From Candidatus Nomurabacteria bacterium RIFCSPLOWO2_01_FULL_42_17 (GTDB lineage Bacteria; Patescibacteriota; Minisyncoccia; Phycocordibacterales; UBA9973): a DNA stretch of 33,017 bases. Position numbers and translations under genes: made by a program. Below are positions 24,402-33,017 of this stretch, in pieces. Under the pieces are notes generated by a model, which ran no database searches, was not told where the DNA came from, and saw only the letters and a list, made by a program, of their open reading frames with translations. How positions within the stretch are numbered: the stretch's first letter is position 1; every line of letters begins with the position of its first letter. Location: positions 1 to 33,017 of the forward strand of contig MFVE01000006.1 in the NCBI GenBank assembly GCA_001785985.1. Direction: 5' to 3'.

Positions 24402-24453
24402 AGTGCTATTTTAGCACATTTCTGGTATAATTTATCCAGAAAAGTTAATTTAT

Positions 24454-24903
24454 ATGCTTCACGAACAAATAAAAAACGGAATAAAAGAGGCGATGATGGC
24501 AAAGGATGCCCTACGTTTGAAGGCTTTTCGCGCGATGTCGGCTGCTTTTACGAACGAACTTGTAGCTAAAAATAAAAAGCCACAGGAAATGCTTACTGAT
24601 GAAGAAGCGATTGCTGTCATTATAAGGCTTGCCAAACAAAGAAAAGATTCGATCGAGCAATTTAAAAAAGGCAATCGGGAAGATCTGGTAAAGGAAGAAG
24701 AAGCGGAGCTTTCAATTCTAGAGACTTATTTACCAAAAATGATGAACAAAAGCGAGGTTGAGAAGATTGCAAAAGCGAAAAAAACGGAACTGGCTATCAC
24801 GGATGCTACCAAAAAGGGGATGCTGATGTCGGCTTTGATGAAGGAATTAAAAGGCAAAGCGGACGGAGCTCTGGTCAAAGAAGTGGTAGATTCTTTATTT
24901 TAA
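24454..24903 (+). CDS. yqeY: GatB/YqeY domain protein
   Basis: IKNGIKEAMMAKDALRLKAFRAMSAAF, LAKQRKDSIEQFKKGNREDLVKEEEAELSILETYLPKMM. Confidence 0.9.
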   Translation: MLHEQIKNGIKEAMMAKDALRLKAFRAMSAAFTNELVAKNKKPQEMLTDEEAIAVIIRLAKQRKDSIEQFKKGNREDLVKEEEAELSILETYLPKMMNKSEVEKIAKAKKTELAITDATKKGMLMSALMKELKGKADGALVKEVVDSLF

Positions 24904-24904
24904 A

Positions 24905-25816
24905 ATGGTTGTTTCAAAGAAAAAATTAATAAAATTAGTAACACACGATGGGTCTTTTCACGCGGATGATATATTTGCCTGTGCGACGCTTTCTATCATG
25001 TTTGAGAAAGATAATAAGAAATTTGTAATAATTAGAACTCGAGATAAGGAAGTAATAGATAGTGCTGACTATGTATTTGATGTTGGGGGCATATATGATG
25101 AAAAATTAAATAGGTTTGATCATCATCAGACTGGTGGTGCAGGAAAAAGAAAAGAGAACATAGAATATGCTTCTTTTGGTTTGGTTTGGAAAAAATTTGG
25201 TGTAGAGCTCTGCGGATCCGCGAAGGCCAGCGAGATAATAGATAAAAAATTAGTTGCACCTATCGACGCGCATGATAATGGTTTTGATTTGGTTGAAAAT
25301 AAATATGAAATTTCACCGTATTCTATTCAGCATTTTTTTTATTCAATGAGGCCAACGTGGCGAGAAGAACATGTAACGGATGATGAAATGTTTTTAAAGT
25401 GTGTAGGAATGGCAAAAGAAATTCTATCTCGTGAAATAATTCAAGCAACAGATGGAGTTTTGGCAGAAGATTTAGTTATTTCAACTTATCAAGATACACA
25501 AGACAAGAGGATTATTGTTTTAGATAAACATTACCCTTTTGAATATATCTTAGAAAATTTTTCTGAACCTCTTTTTGTAATTTGTCCTAGTAGAGTTATA
25601 AAGAATAAATGGACAGTCAAAGCACTTCGCGAAGATCCAAAAATTTTCAAAAACAGAAAAGACTTTCCAAAATCTTGGGCAGGACTTCATAATGAAGAAT
25701 TGCAGAATGTTTCCGGAGTAAAAGATGCTGTGTTTTGCCATCGAGGACTTTTTTTAGCTGTCGCGAAATCTAAAGAAGGTGCGGTCGCGCTAGCAAAAAA
25801 AGCGCTAAGCCAGTAG
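24905..25816 (+). CDS. MYG1 family (UPF0160) metal-dependent hydrolase/exonuclease
   Basis: LVTHDGSFHADDIFACATLSI, NRFDHHQTGGAGKRKENIEYASFGLVWKKFG, DAVFCHRGLFLAVAKSKEGA. Confidence 0.88.
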   Translation: MVVSKKKLIKLVTHDGSFHADDIFACATLSIMFEKDNKKFVIIRTRDKEVIDSADYVFDVGGIYDEKLNRFDHHQTGGAGKRKENIEYASFGLVWKKFGVELCGSAKASEIIDKKLVAPIDAHDNGFDLVENKYEISPYSIQHFFYSMRPTWREEHVTDDEMFLKCVGMAKEILSREIIQATDGVLAEDLVISTYQDTQDKRIIVLDKHYPFEYILENFSEPLFVICPSRVIKNKWTVKALREDPKIFKNRKDFPKSWAGLHNEELQNVSGVKDAVFCHRGLFLAVAKSKEGAVALAKKALSQ

Positions 25817-25907
25817 AAAGTTCATAAAGTAATCAAGTTCATCAAGTGAAATTCCTTGTGGTATACTGACTTTATAAACTTTATAACTTTTAACTTTATA
25901 ACTAACA

Positions 25908-26903
25908 ATGGCATTCATTGACGAAATAAAAATATATGCAGAGGCTGGACGAGGTGGAAACGGCGTCGTGCGCTGGCATCGGCAGAAATTTGAACCGAAA
26001 GGCGGACCGGCGGGGGGAGATGCCGGACGAGGCGGGAATTTTTATGTTTCAGCTGTTCGTGATGTGCATATACTTTTAAAATATAAAGCGAAGAAAAGTT
26101 TTATTGCAGGCAGAGGAGAAGATGGTGGAAGTAAAAGCTTACATGGGGCCAACGGACAAGATTTTATTTTGGAATTACCGATAGGTTCTATTATTTCCAA
26201 TACTGAGACTGATGAAAAATGGCAATTGACCGACGAAGGGCAAAAGATTTTACTTTTGAAGGGAGGATTTGGTGGATTTGGCAATGAGCATTTTAAAAGT
26301 TCGGTCAATACGACACCAAAAGAATCCAATATAGGAGGGCCTGGTGAAAGCGGAAATTTCAAAATAGAATTAGAGCTTTTTGCCGACATTGGATTCATCG
26401 GACTGCCGAATGCGGGAAAATCTTCTCTACTAAATGCGCTCTCCAACGCAGATGCAAAAGTGGGCGATTATCCGTTCACTACCCTTGATCCAAACTTGGG
26501 AGATTTTTTTGGCTATATTATTGCTGATATTCCGGGAGTTATCGAAGGGGCCTCAGAGGGTAAGGGTCTCGGGGTCAAATTTCTACGTCACATAAAACGC
26601 ACCAAAATGCTTGCGCATTTAATATCTTTCGAAAATCCTAACATGATGAAAAGCTATAAAGAAATTCGCAAAGAATTAGCCAAATACGATAAAAATTTGG
26701 GTCTGGGTGAAGAGGGCCTATCTAGTAAAGAAGAGATCATCGTTTTGACTAAATCTGACGTAGTAGATGATCCAAAGATTGTCTCTAAAAAAGTAAAAGA
26801 CTTTCAAAAAATAGCTAAAAACGTTTTTGCAATCTCCTTGTATGATGATAAAATGGTCAAAAAGTTTAGCGATGCTCTGATAAAGATTTTGAAGAAGAAA
26901 TAG
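25908..26903 (+). CDS. obgE: Obg family GTPase
   Basis: GRGGNGVVRWHRQKFEPKGGPAGGDAGRGGNFYV, GLPNAGKSSLLNALSNADAKVGDYPFTTLDPNLG, DIPGVIEGASEGKGLGVKFLRH. Confidence 0.95.
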   Translation: MAFIDEIKIYAEAGRGGNGVVRWHRQKFEPKGGPAGGDAGRGGNFYVSAVRDVHILLKYKAKKSFIAGRGEDGGSKSLHGANGQDFILELPIGSIISNTETDEKWQLTDEGQKILLLKGGFGGFGNEHFKSSVNTTPKESNIGGPGESGNFKIELELFADIGFIGLPNAGKSSLLNALSNADAKVGDYPFTTLDPNLGDFFGYIIADIPGVIEGASEGKGLGVKFLRHIKRTKMLAHLISFENPNMMKSYKEIRKELAKYDKNLGLGEEGLSSKEEIIVLTKSDVVDDPKIVSKKVKDFQKIAKNVFAISLYDDKMVKKFSDALIKILKKK

Positions 26904-26915
26904 ATTTATGAGATT

Positions 26916-28349
26916 ATGAAAAAAAAGTATTACCCTACAATTGGATTGGAAATTCATGCTGAATTGAAAACAAACACAAAGATGTTTTGTAGCTGTAAAA
27001 ATGATCCTGATGAGGAGAAGCCAAACGTGAATATTTGTCCGGTGTGCATGGCGCATCCGGGGGCTCTGCCGGTTATAAACAAAAAGGCGATCGAGAATGT
27101 GATCAAAGTCGGTCTAGCAGTCGATGGAAAGATTGCCGACTTTACAGAATTTGACCGCAAAAATTATTTTTATCCGGATATTCCGAAAGGCTATCAAATT
27201 TCACAATATAAATACCCAATAGTTTCTGGAGGGCATCTGGCTGATTTTGATATTACTCGGGTGCATTTAGAAGAAGATACGGCAAACAATAAACACGACC
27301 GCGGGGACTTTTCCTTGATTGATTTCAATCGCGCCGGAGTGCCACTCATGGAGCTCGTAACCGAAGCGACTACTTTTCAAAATGCTGACGAAGCAGCCAA
27401 GGGAGCGACAAAATTTGCTAAAGAGTTGCAGTTGGTGCTGTGGTATCTCGGAGTTTCTGAAGCGAACATGGAAAAAGGCGAAATGCGGGTGGAAGCCAAT
27501 ATTTCTGTTTCCACCGATCCAAAAAAATTAGGAACCAAAGTCGAAGTAAAAAATCTAAATTCTTTTCGCAGTGTTGAACGCGCCATAAAATACGAACTCG
27601 ATCGAATGACACAGTTGCAAGAAGAAGATAAGGGATCGGAAATAGTGCAAGAGACGCGAGGTTGGGACGAAGGCAAGCAGAAAACTTTTTCTCAGAGAAA
27701 AAAGGAGGGTAGCGCGGATTACCGATATTTTCCAGAGCCGGATCTGCCGAAATTAAAACTCCATGCGGCTTTTGATTTAGACAAAATGAAGCATGATTTG
27801 CTTGAATTACCGATGGCAAAGCGCGCAAGGTATAAAAAAGATTTTGACATTAAAGATGAAGATGTAGAAGTTTATATAAATGATTCTGTTCTAGGTATGT
27901 GGTTCGAGGACATCGCAAAAACTTTAGATAATAAAGATAAGATTAAAATAGCTTCAAATTATATTACGACGGACTACATCGGACTCAAAAAGGCCAACTT
28001 GAACATCGGATGTCCAAGTGCGGAGAATTTTGCGGACCTTATAAATTTGATCGCTGAAAACAAGATTTCTTCGCGAGCGGCCAAAGACATTCTCGCTATG
28101 ATAGTTGTAAAAGATGAATCACCGCTTAAAATAGCTACCGAGAAAAATTTGCTACAGAGTAATGATACAGGTGCGCTCAAAGAAATAGCGCAAAAAATTA
28201 TTGATGCCAATCCGAAAGTCGTGGCGGATTATAAGGGCGGTAAAGAGGCGGCCCTGATGTCTTTGGTAGGACAAATTATGAAAGAAACAAAAGGTAGCGC
28301 CAATCCGTCAGTCACAAAACAAGTTTTAATTGATATACTAAAAGGATGA
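26916..28349 (+). CDS. gatB: Asp/Glu-tRNA amidotransferase subunit B
   Basis: YYPTIGLEIHAELKTNTKMFCSC, NICPVCMAHPGALPVIN, DFNRAGVPLMELVTE, MRVEANISVS; C-terminal YqeY-like tail. Confidence 0.95.
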   Translation: MKKKYYPTIGLEIHAELKTNTKMFCSCKNDPDEEKPNVNICPVCMAHPGALPVINKKAIENVIKVGLAVDGKIADFTEFDRKNYFYPDIPKGYQISQYKYPIVSGGHLADFDITRVHLEEDTANNKHDRGDFSLIDFNRAGVPLMELVTEATTFQNADEAAKGATKFAKELQLVLWYLGVSEANMEKGEMRVEANISVSTDPKKLGTKVEVKNLNSFRSVERAIKYELDRMTQLQEEDKGSEIVQETRGWDEGKQKTFSQRKKEGSADYRYFPEPDLPKLKLHAAFDLDKMKHDLLELPMAKRARYKKDFDIKDEDVEVYINDSVLGMWFEDIAKTLDNKDKIKIASNYITTDYIGLKKANLNIGCPSAENFADLINLIAENKISSRAAKDILAMIVVKDESPLKIATEKNLLQSNDTGALKEIAQKIIDANPKVVADYKGGKEAALMSLVGQIMKETKGSANPSVTKQVLIDILKG

Positions 28350-29383
28350 ACCAAGAAATTTTGATTAAAACAGTGCAGCGTTTAGTGGAGCCGGGGAAAG
28401 GCCTTTTGGCTATCGATGAGAGTTTCAAGACTTGCGCCGGCCGTTTTGAAAAGCTCGGCGTGCCGAATACGGAGGAAACGCGCAGAGAGTATCGAGATCT
28501 CTTGATCACTGCGCCAGAAATTGAGAAATATGTTTCTGGATATATTCTTTTCGATGAGACTATCAGACAATCTACGCTTACGGGGGAAAGTTTCGTTTCT
28601 ATTTTGCAGGGAAAGGGTATAGAGGTGGGTATAAAAGTCGACGCCGGCACGGTAGACTTTACAGGACATCCGGGAGAAAAGGTAACGGACGGTTTAGACG
28701 GATTAGAGGATCGATTGAAAGAATATAAAAAGATAGGAGCGACGTTTGCCAAATGGCGCGCAGTTTATACCATAGGAGAACATACTCCGAGTGAAGAATG
28801 CATGAAGGCAAACGCAGAAATTTTTGCAAAATATGCAACCTTGTGTCAAGAAAATGATATTGTGCCGATCGTGGAACCAGAGGTTCTAATGGATGGAGAT
28901 CATGGCATGGAGCGGTCTTATGAAGTGACTGCGCGCAATCTAGAAGTTGTTTTCGATGAACTTAAAAGAGCCCTGGTCTTTATCCCAGGCATGATTTTAA
29001 AAACGAGCATGGTCCTTCCCGGGAAGGATGGAGAGGTGGCAGTGTACAACAAGGAAATAGCTCAAAATACCGTGAAATGCCTAAAGGAGAAAGTGCCAGA
29101 AGTGATCGGCGGAATTGTCTTTCTCTCTGGTGGACAGAAAGACGAAGAAGCAACGAAGAATTTAAACGCGATGCACAATTTAGGACCACTTTCTTGGCCG
29201 TTGACATTTTCTTACGGGCGAGCGATTCAGAACCCTGCTCTTTTAGCTTGGGCAAAAAATCCAAACGACGTGATAACCGCTCAAAAACTTCTTTTGCAGG
29301 CTGCAGAAAATAATAGTCTGGCTTCGATCGGAAAGTATGAAGATTTAATAAATCGTGTCAGAACGAGCAGGCACCGTGAATAA
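28346..29383 (+). CDS. Fructose-bisphosphate aldolase class I
   Basis: GKGLLAIDESFKTCAGRFEKLGVPNTEETRREYRDLL, VPIVEPEVLMDGDH, MILKTSMVLPG, GGIVFLSGGQKDEEA, FSYGRAIQNPALLAW. Confidence 0.95.
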   Translation: MNQEILIKTVQRLVEPGKGLLAIDESFKTCAGRFEKLGVPNTEETRREYRDLLITAPEIEKYVSGYILFDETIRQSTLTGESFVSILQGKGIEVGIKVDAGTVDFTGHPGEKVTDGLDGLEDRLKEYKKIGATFAKWRAVYTIGEHTPSEECMKANAEIFAKYATLCQENDIVPIVEPEVLMDGDHGMERSYEVTARNLEVVFDELKRALVFIPGMILKTSMVLPGKDGEVAVYNKEIAQNTVKCLKEKVPEVIGGIVFLSGGQKDEEATKNLNAMHNLGPLSWPLTFSYGRAIQNPALLAWAKNPNDVITAQKLLLQAAENNSLASIGKYEDLINRVRTSRHRE

Positions 29384-29413
29384 AAATAGCAGAAAAAATG
29401 CTATAATATTGGT

Positions 29414-31093
29414 GTGAAAGACGCAATTAAAATCTTTTTCAAAGGAGATGTGGAGGATAGTGAGGAAATCCTCTCAAAATATTCGCACGATGCGAGTCTG
29501 CTCGAAGTGCGGCCGAAGGTTGTCGCCTTTCCAAAAGATTCGGAGGATGTGAAAAATCTAGTGAGATGGGTGGGAGAAAATAAAAATAAATACGCAGATC
29601 CGGAAATGAACAAAGATTGGAAAGATCTCTCGATTACGGCGAGGTGCGCGGGCACAGATATGTCCGGCGGAGCGATCGGGGAATCAATAATTTTAGATTT
29701 TACGAGATACATGAATAGATTGATCTCTTTTTCTTTCGCGCCGCCTAGTATCACTGTAGAACCGGGTATGTTTTATCGGGATTTCGAGAAATTAACTTTA
29801 GAAAAAGGGCTCATTTTGCCTTGTTATACGGCTTCAAAATCCATCAATGCTGTGGGCGGAATGTTTGGCAACAATTCTGCCGGCGAAAGAACTTTGAAAT
29901 ACGGCAAGACGGAGGATTATATCTTGCAGACTAAAATGGTTTTTGCCGACGGGGCAGAAAAAATCGTAAAGCCCATTCCTCTGAATGAAATTGTTAAAAA
30001 CGGAGAAATATATAAAAAAATTTACGATTTAATTAAGAATAATGAAAAAGAGATAGGTCTAGCCAAGCCCAATGTGCACAAAAATTCCGCCGGCTACTAT
30101 ATTTGGAATGTTGTTCAAAAAAACGTTTTCGATTTGAATAAACTTCTAGTCGGCTCGCAGGGGACTCTGGGTATCGCTACCGAAATTACTTTCAGATTAG
30201 TGCCGGAGAAAAAATATTCCAAACTGGTGGTTATTTTTATGAAAGATTTACAGCCGCTTGGCCGCTTGGTGGATGAAATTTTGACGCTTAATCCGGAAAC
30301 ATTGGAGACGTACGATGACAAGACGATGAAGTTAGCCGTCAAATTTTTCCCTGATTTCCTAAAACATAAAGGATTTTTCGGGATGATAAAATTTATGTGG
30401 GGCTTTTTGCCGGAATTTTTTATGCTAATCACTTCTGGTTTTCCAAAATTAATTATTTTAGCTGAATTTGCCGGCAGTAGTGAAGACGAAGTGCATGATA
30501 AATGCGTAAAACTTGTAGAAAAAATAGAAAATTTTAGGCTTAAAGTCCATATCACCAAAGACAAAATGGAAGCGAATAAATATTGGGATATTCGGCGAGA
30601 AAGTTTTGCCCTGCTTCGGAAACATGTAAAAGGCAAGCGTACCGCGCCATTTATCGACGACATCATCGTCCGTCCGGAATTCTTGCCGAAATTTCTTCCG
30701 GAGCTCGATCTTATTTTAAAAAAATATAATCTGATTTATACCCTGGCCGGTCACGCGGGAGACGGGAATTTCCATGTTATTCCGCTGATGGATTTCAAGC
30801 GTCCTGACACAGCGAGTATCATCACCGAGCTTTCGGAAAAAGTGTATGATTTGGTCATAAAATATCGCGGATCAATCACCGCCGAGCATAACGATGGCAT
30901 CATCCGCACTCCGTATTTAGAAAAAATGTATGGAGGAAATATCACGAAAATTTTCAGAGAGATAAAGGAAATTTTCGATCCGAAAAATATTTTTAATCCC
31001 GGCAAAAAAGTCGTGACGGATCATATGGGTGGCACAAAAGAATATATTGCTTCGCACATTGCAATGGAACACGATGCTACCCATCGGGTTTAA
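29414..31093 (+). CDS. FAD-linked oxidase, GlcD / D-lactate dehydrogenase-like
   Basis: GTG start; RCAGTDMSGGAIGESIILDFTRYMNR, NAVGGMFGNNSAGERTLKYGKTEDYIL, LLVGSQGTLGIATEITF, HAGDGNFHVIPL, AEHNDGIIRTPYLEKMYG. Confidence 0.9.
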   Translation: MKDAIKIFFKGDVEDSEEILSKYSHDASLLEVRPKVVAFPKDSEDVKNLVRWVGENKNKYADPEMNKDWKDLSITARCAGTDMSGGAIGESIILDFTRYMNRLISFSFAPPSITVEPGMFYRDFEKLTLEKGLILPCYTASKSINAVGGMFGNNSAGERTLKYGKTEDYILQTKMVFADGAEKIVKPIPLNEIVKNGEIYKKIYDLIKNNEKEIGLAKPNVHKNSAGYYIWNVVQKNVFDLNKLLVGSQGTLGIATEITFRLVPEKKYSKLVVIFMKDLQPLGRLVDEILTLNPETLETYDDKTMKLAVKFFPDFLKHKGFFGMIKFMWGFLPEFFMLITSGFPKLIILAEFAGSSEDEVHDKCVKLVEKIENFRLKVHITKDKMEANKYWDIRRESFALLRKHVKGKRTAPFIDDIIVRPEFLPKFLPELDLILKKYNLIYTLAGHAGDGNFHVIPLMDFKRPDTASIITELSEKVYDLVIKYRGSITAEHNDGIIRTPYLEKMYGGNITKIFREIKEIFDPKNIFNPGKKVVTDHMGGTKEYIASHIAMEHDATHRV

Positions 31094-31099
31094 TCTGTT

Positions 31100-31128
31100 T
31101 TGACTTTTCATGTGTGTTCGGGTATACT
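31100..31128 (+). promoter_or_regulatory. rplY promoter TTGACT-17-TATACT
   Basis: TTGACT 31100-31105, TATACT 31123-31128, ATG 31136. Confidence 0.75.
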
Positions 31129-31135
31129 CGTCTTT

Positions 31136-31816
31136 ATGTTTGTAATTAAAGCTGATAAAAGAGATTCGGGCGCGAAGTTGGGTGTTTTGAGAAAATCTGG
31201 GAAAATCCCGGCTGTTTTTTACGGCGCAGGGGAGAAAACAACTTCCGTCACACTTTCAAATACTGAATTTAAAAAGATCTGGAGAGACGCGGGGGAGTCT
31301 TCGGCTATTAAGATTTCTACCGGTAGTGGCGATGTCAATGCGCTGATTCATGAAGTGCAGGTAGATCCGGTGACCGATGAGCCGATCCATGTAGACTTCC
31401 TAGTCATCGACATGAAAAAGAAAATAAAAGTTAAAGTTCCTCTTGTTTTCGAAGGAATTTCAAATGCAGTGAAGAGTGGAATCGGAAATTTGGTCAAAGT
31501 GCTTCACGAAATCGAAGTCGAGGCTCTGCCTTCCGACTTGCCGCACAGTCTATTTGTGGATATATCAAAACTCGAAACACTAGACAATAACATTCTTGTT
31601 TCCGATATAAAATTACCAGCGGGAGTCGTGGCGATTACGAATGGGGGTGACGTCGTGGCTTCTGTCGTGGCTCAAGTAGAAGAAAAAGAAGAAGTTGCCG
31701 CGCCAGTTGATTTATCTGCTATTGAAGTCGAAAAGAAGGGCAAGAAAGAGGAAGAGGGAGCTCCTGTCGAAGCCGCTGCGCCAGTCAAAGAGGAAAAAAC
31801 AGAGAAGAAATCTTAG
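31136..31816 (+). CDS. rplY: Large ribosomal subunit protein bL25 (long, CTC form)
   Basis: MFVIKADKRDSGAKLGVLRKSGKIPAVFYGAGEKTTSVTLSNTEFKKIW, DPVTDEPIHVDFLVID; ATG at 31136 preferred. Confidence 0.9.
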   Translation: MFVIKADKRDSGAKLGVLRKSGKIPAVFYGAGEKTTSVTLSNTEFKKIWRDAGESSAIKISTGSGDVNALIHEVQVDPVTDEPIHVDFLVIDMKKKIKVKVPLVFEGISNAVKSGIGNLVKVLHEIEVEALPSDLPHSLFVDISKLETLDNNILVSDIKLPAGVVAITNGGDVVASVVAQVEEKEEVAAPVDLSAIEVEKKGKKEEEGAPVEAAAPVKEEKTEKKS

Positions 31817-31863
31817 GATTAAAGATTTTAAATTTCAATTCAATTTATGGTATAATAAAGACT

Positions 31864-33017
31864 ATGGTGAAAAAAACCATAGTTTTTGTTTTATTAGCTA
31901 GTTTTATTCTAAATTTCTCGGTACCACAAGTATACGCCGCTTTTGATTGTCTGACTTTGACGACAACTTCGCGCCAGTCGGAAAAAGATTATTGCAAGAA
32001 CGAACTTGCGCAGATAGAAGCCCAACTGGCTAGTTTGTTGGCTCAGCAAAAAGAACAACAAAAGCAGACTGGCACCATCAAAGGCGATGTGGATTATTTG
32101 ACGAGTCAAATCAATGCTCTGAAGGCAAAAATAAAAGCTAGGGGCCTGGTCATCGCTCAGTTGAAGGTCAATATCGCCGAAAAAGTCAGCACCATTAATT
32201 CACTTTCCGAAAAAATAGCTCGCGAGCATGAGTCCTTGGCGCAACTTTTGCGCAATACAAATGAATTTGACGAGGAAACTCTGGTTCATCTGATGCTTTC
32301 GGATAATACTATTTCAGATTTTTATAGCGATTTAGAATCATATACTTCGATCAAAGAAGCTGTGAAAGCATCTATCGATGTCATCAATGGTGTCAAGGCA
32401 GAAACTGAAGTTGCGAAAAATGATCTAGAGAAAAAGCAAGACGCGGAAACGGACGCAAAAGCAGAATTGGAAAGCGCGCAAAAAAAAGTCGCGCAGTCTG
32501 AAGCGGACAAGAAATTGCTCTTAGCTATTTCCAAAAACAAAGAAGCCGAGTATCAAAAACTTGCCACGCAGAAAAAAATTCAAGCCGATAGGATCCGGGC
32601 AGCGCTGTTTCCTTTAGCCGGCATTTCCACAAAGATCGAGTTTGGCACAGCCTTGGCATATGCTGACGAAGCGCAGAAGGTCACCGGTGTAGATCCGGCA
32701 TTTCTGTTAGCGGTGTTAACACAGGAATCCAATCTTGGTTCAAATGTCGGTCAATGTTATCTGACGAATCCAAATACGGGCGCGGGGGTTGGAAAAAACA
32801 CGGGCACTGTGTTCCCAAATGTAATGAAGCCGATGGGTCTGCCCGGCAGAAAGGGAGATGTCGATGATTTTATAAAAATCACTAGTGGACTTGGCCTAAA
32901 CGCATTTCAGACTGCTGTTTCTTGCCCCATTCCTTCGGCAGGTGGCTACGGCGGCGCGATGGGACCGGCTCAATTTATTCCCTCGACTTGGGCAGGATAT
33001 GTCAGCCGTTTAAAAAA
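31864..33017 (+). CDS. Secreted coiled-coil plus lytic transglycosylase-like protein (3' truncated by window)
   Basis: Signal peptide MVKKTIVFVLLASFILNFSVPQVYA; EnvC-like coiled coil; DPAFLLAVLTQESNLGSNVGQCYL...GGYGGAMGPAQFIPSTWAGYV (SLT-like). Open to window end; not in the ORF track. Confidence 0.8.
   Translation, partial: MVKKTIVFVLLASFILNFSVPQVYAAFDCLTLTTTSRQSEKDYCKNELAQIEAQLASLLAQQKEQQKQTGTIKGDVDYLTSQINALKAKIKARGLVIAQLKVNIAEKVSTINSLSEKIAREHESLAQLLRNTNEFDEETLVHLMLSDNTISDFYSDLESYTSIKEAVKASIDVINGVKAETEVAKNDLEKKQDAETDAKAELESAQKKVAQSEADKKLLLAISKNKEAEYQKLATQKKIQADRIRAALFPLAGISTKIEFGTALAYADEAQKVTGVDPAFLLAVLTQESNLGSNVGQCYLTNPNTGAGVGKNTGTVFPNVMKPMGLPGRKGDVDDFIKITSGLGLNAFQTAVSCPIPSAGGYGGAMGPAQFIPSTWAGYVSRLK

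Noticed and set aside
30115-30666. 183-aa minus-strand ORF
   Set aside because: Antisense to the GlcD-like oxidase, no recognisable motif.
1-33017. Transposase, integrase, phage or toxin-antitoxin genes
   Set aside because: No ORF showed recognisable DDE, tyrosine/serine recombinase, phage structural or classical TA motifs.

Overview
A 33 kb, gene-dense bacterial chromosomal window. Gene content and architecture suggest a Candidate Phyla Radiation / Patescibacteria genome (inference: no taxonomic search was possible). It is mostly housekeeping: valS (partial), tsaD, gdhA, a GlmU-N-like nucleotidyltransferase, family-4 UDG, trxB, ftsZ, ftsA, ybeY, rpsU, greA, lysS, the dcw cluster mraZ-rsmH-ftsL-ftsI-murF, rmuC, a DnaQ-like exonuclease, yqeY, a MYG1-family gene, obg, gatB, class I FBA, a GlcD-like FAD oxidase, rplY and a partial lytic transglycosylase, plus four tRNAs (Val-GAC, Glu-TTC, Ser-CGA, Glu-CTC). 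No CRISPR array, IS element or rRNA was seen. The most interesting signals are: (1) a stand-alone PaaX-wHTH/Cas2-like gene bracketed by two related 34-nt palindromes that differ by compensatory changes; (2) a 29-nt palindromic element inserted in the same reading frame into tsaD, udg and rsmH, with further palindromic insertions in tsaD; (3) a recurrent TGn-TATAAT-(6 nt)-ATG arrangement at many genes, predicting pervasive leaderless mRNAs; (4) structured intergenic elements, including a pseudoknot-capable inverted repeat between ftsZ and trxB, a 72-nt cloverleaf upstream of mraZ, and alternative hairpins between ftsA and ftsZ; (5) small genes missed or unexplained by the ORF track, including a 52-aa tandem SEC-C protein and a 44-aa membrane peptide with its own promoter and terminator.
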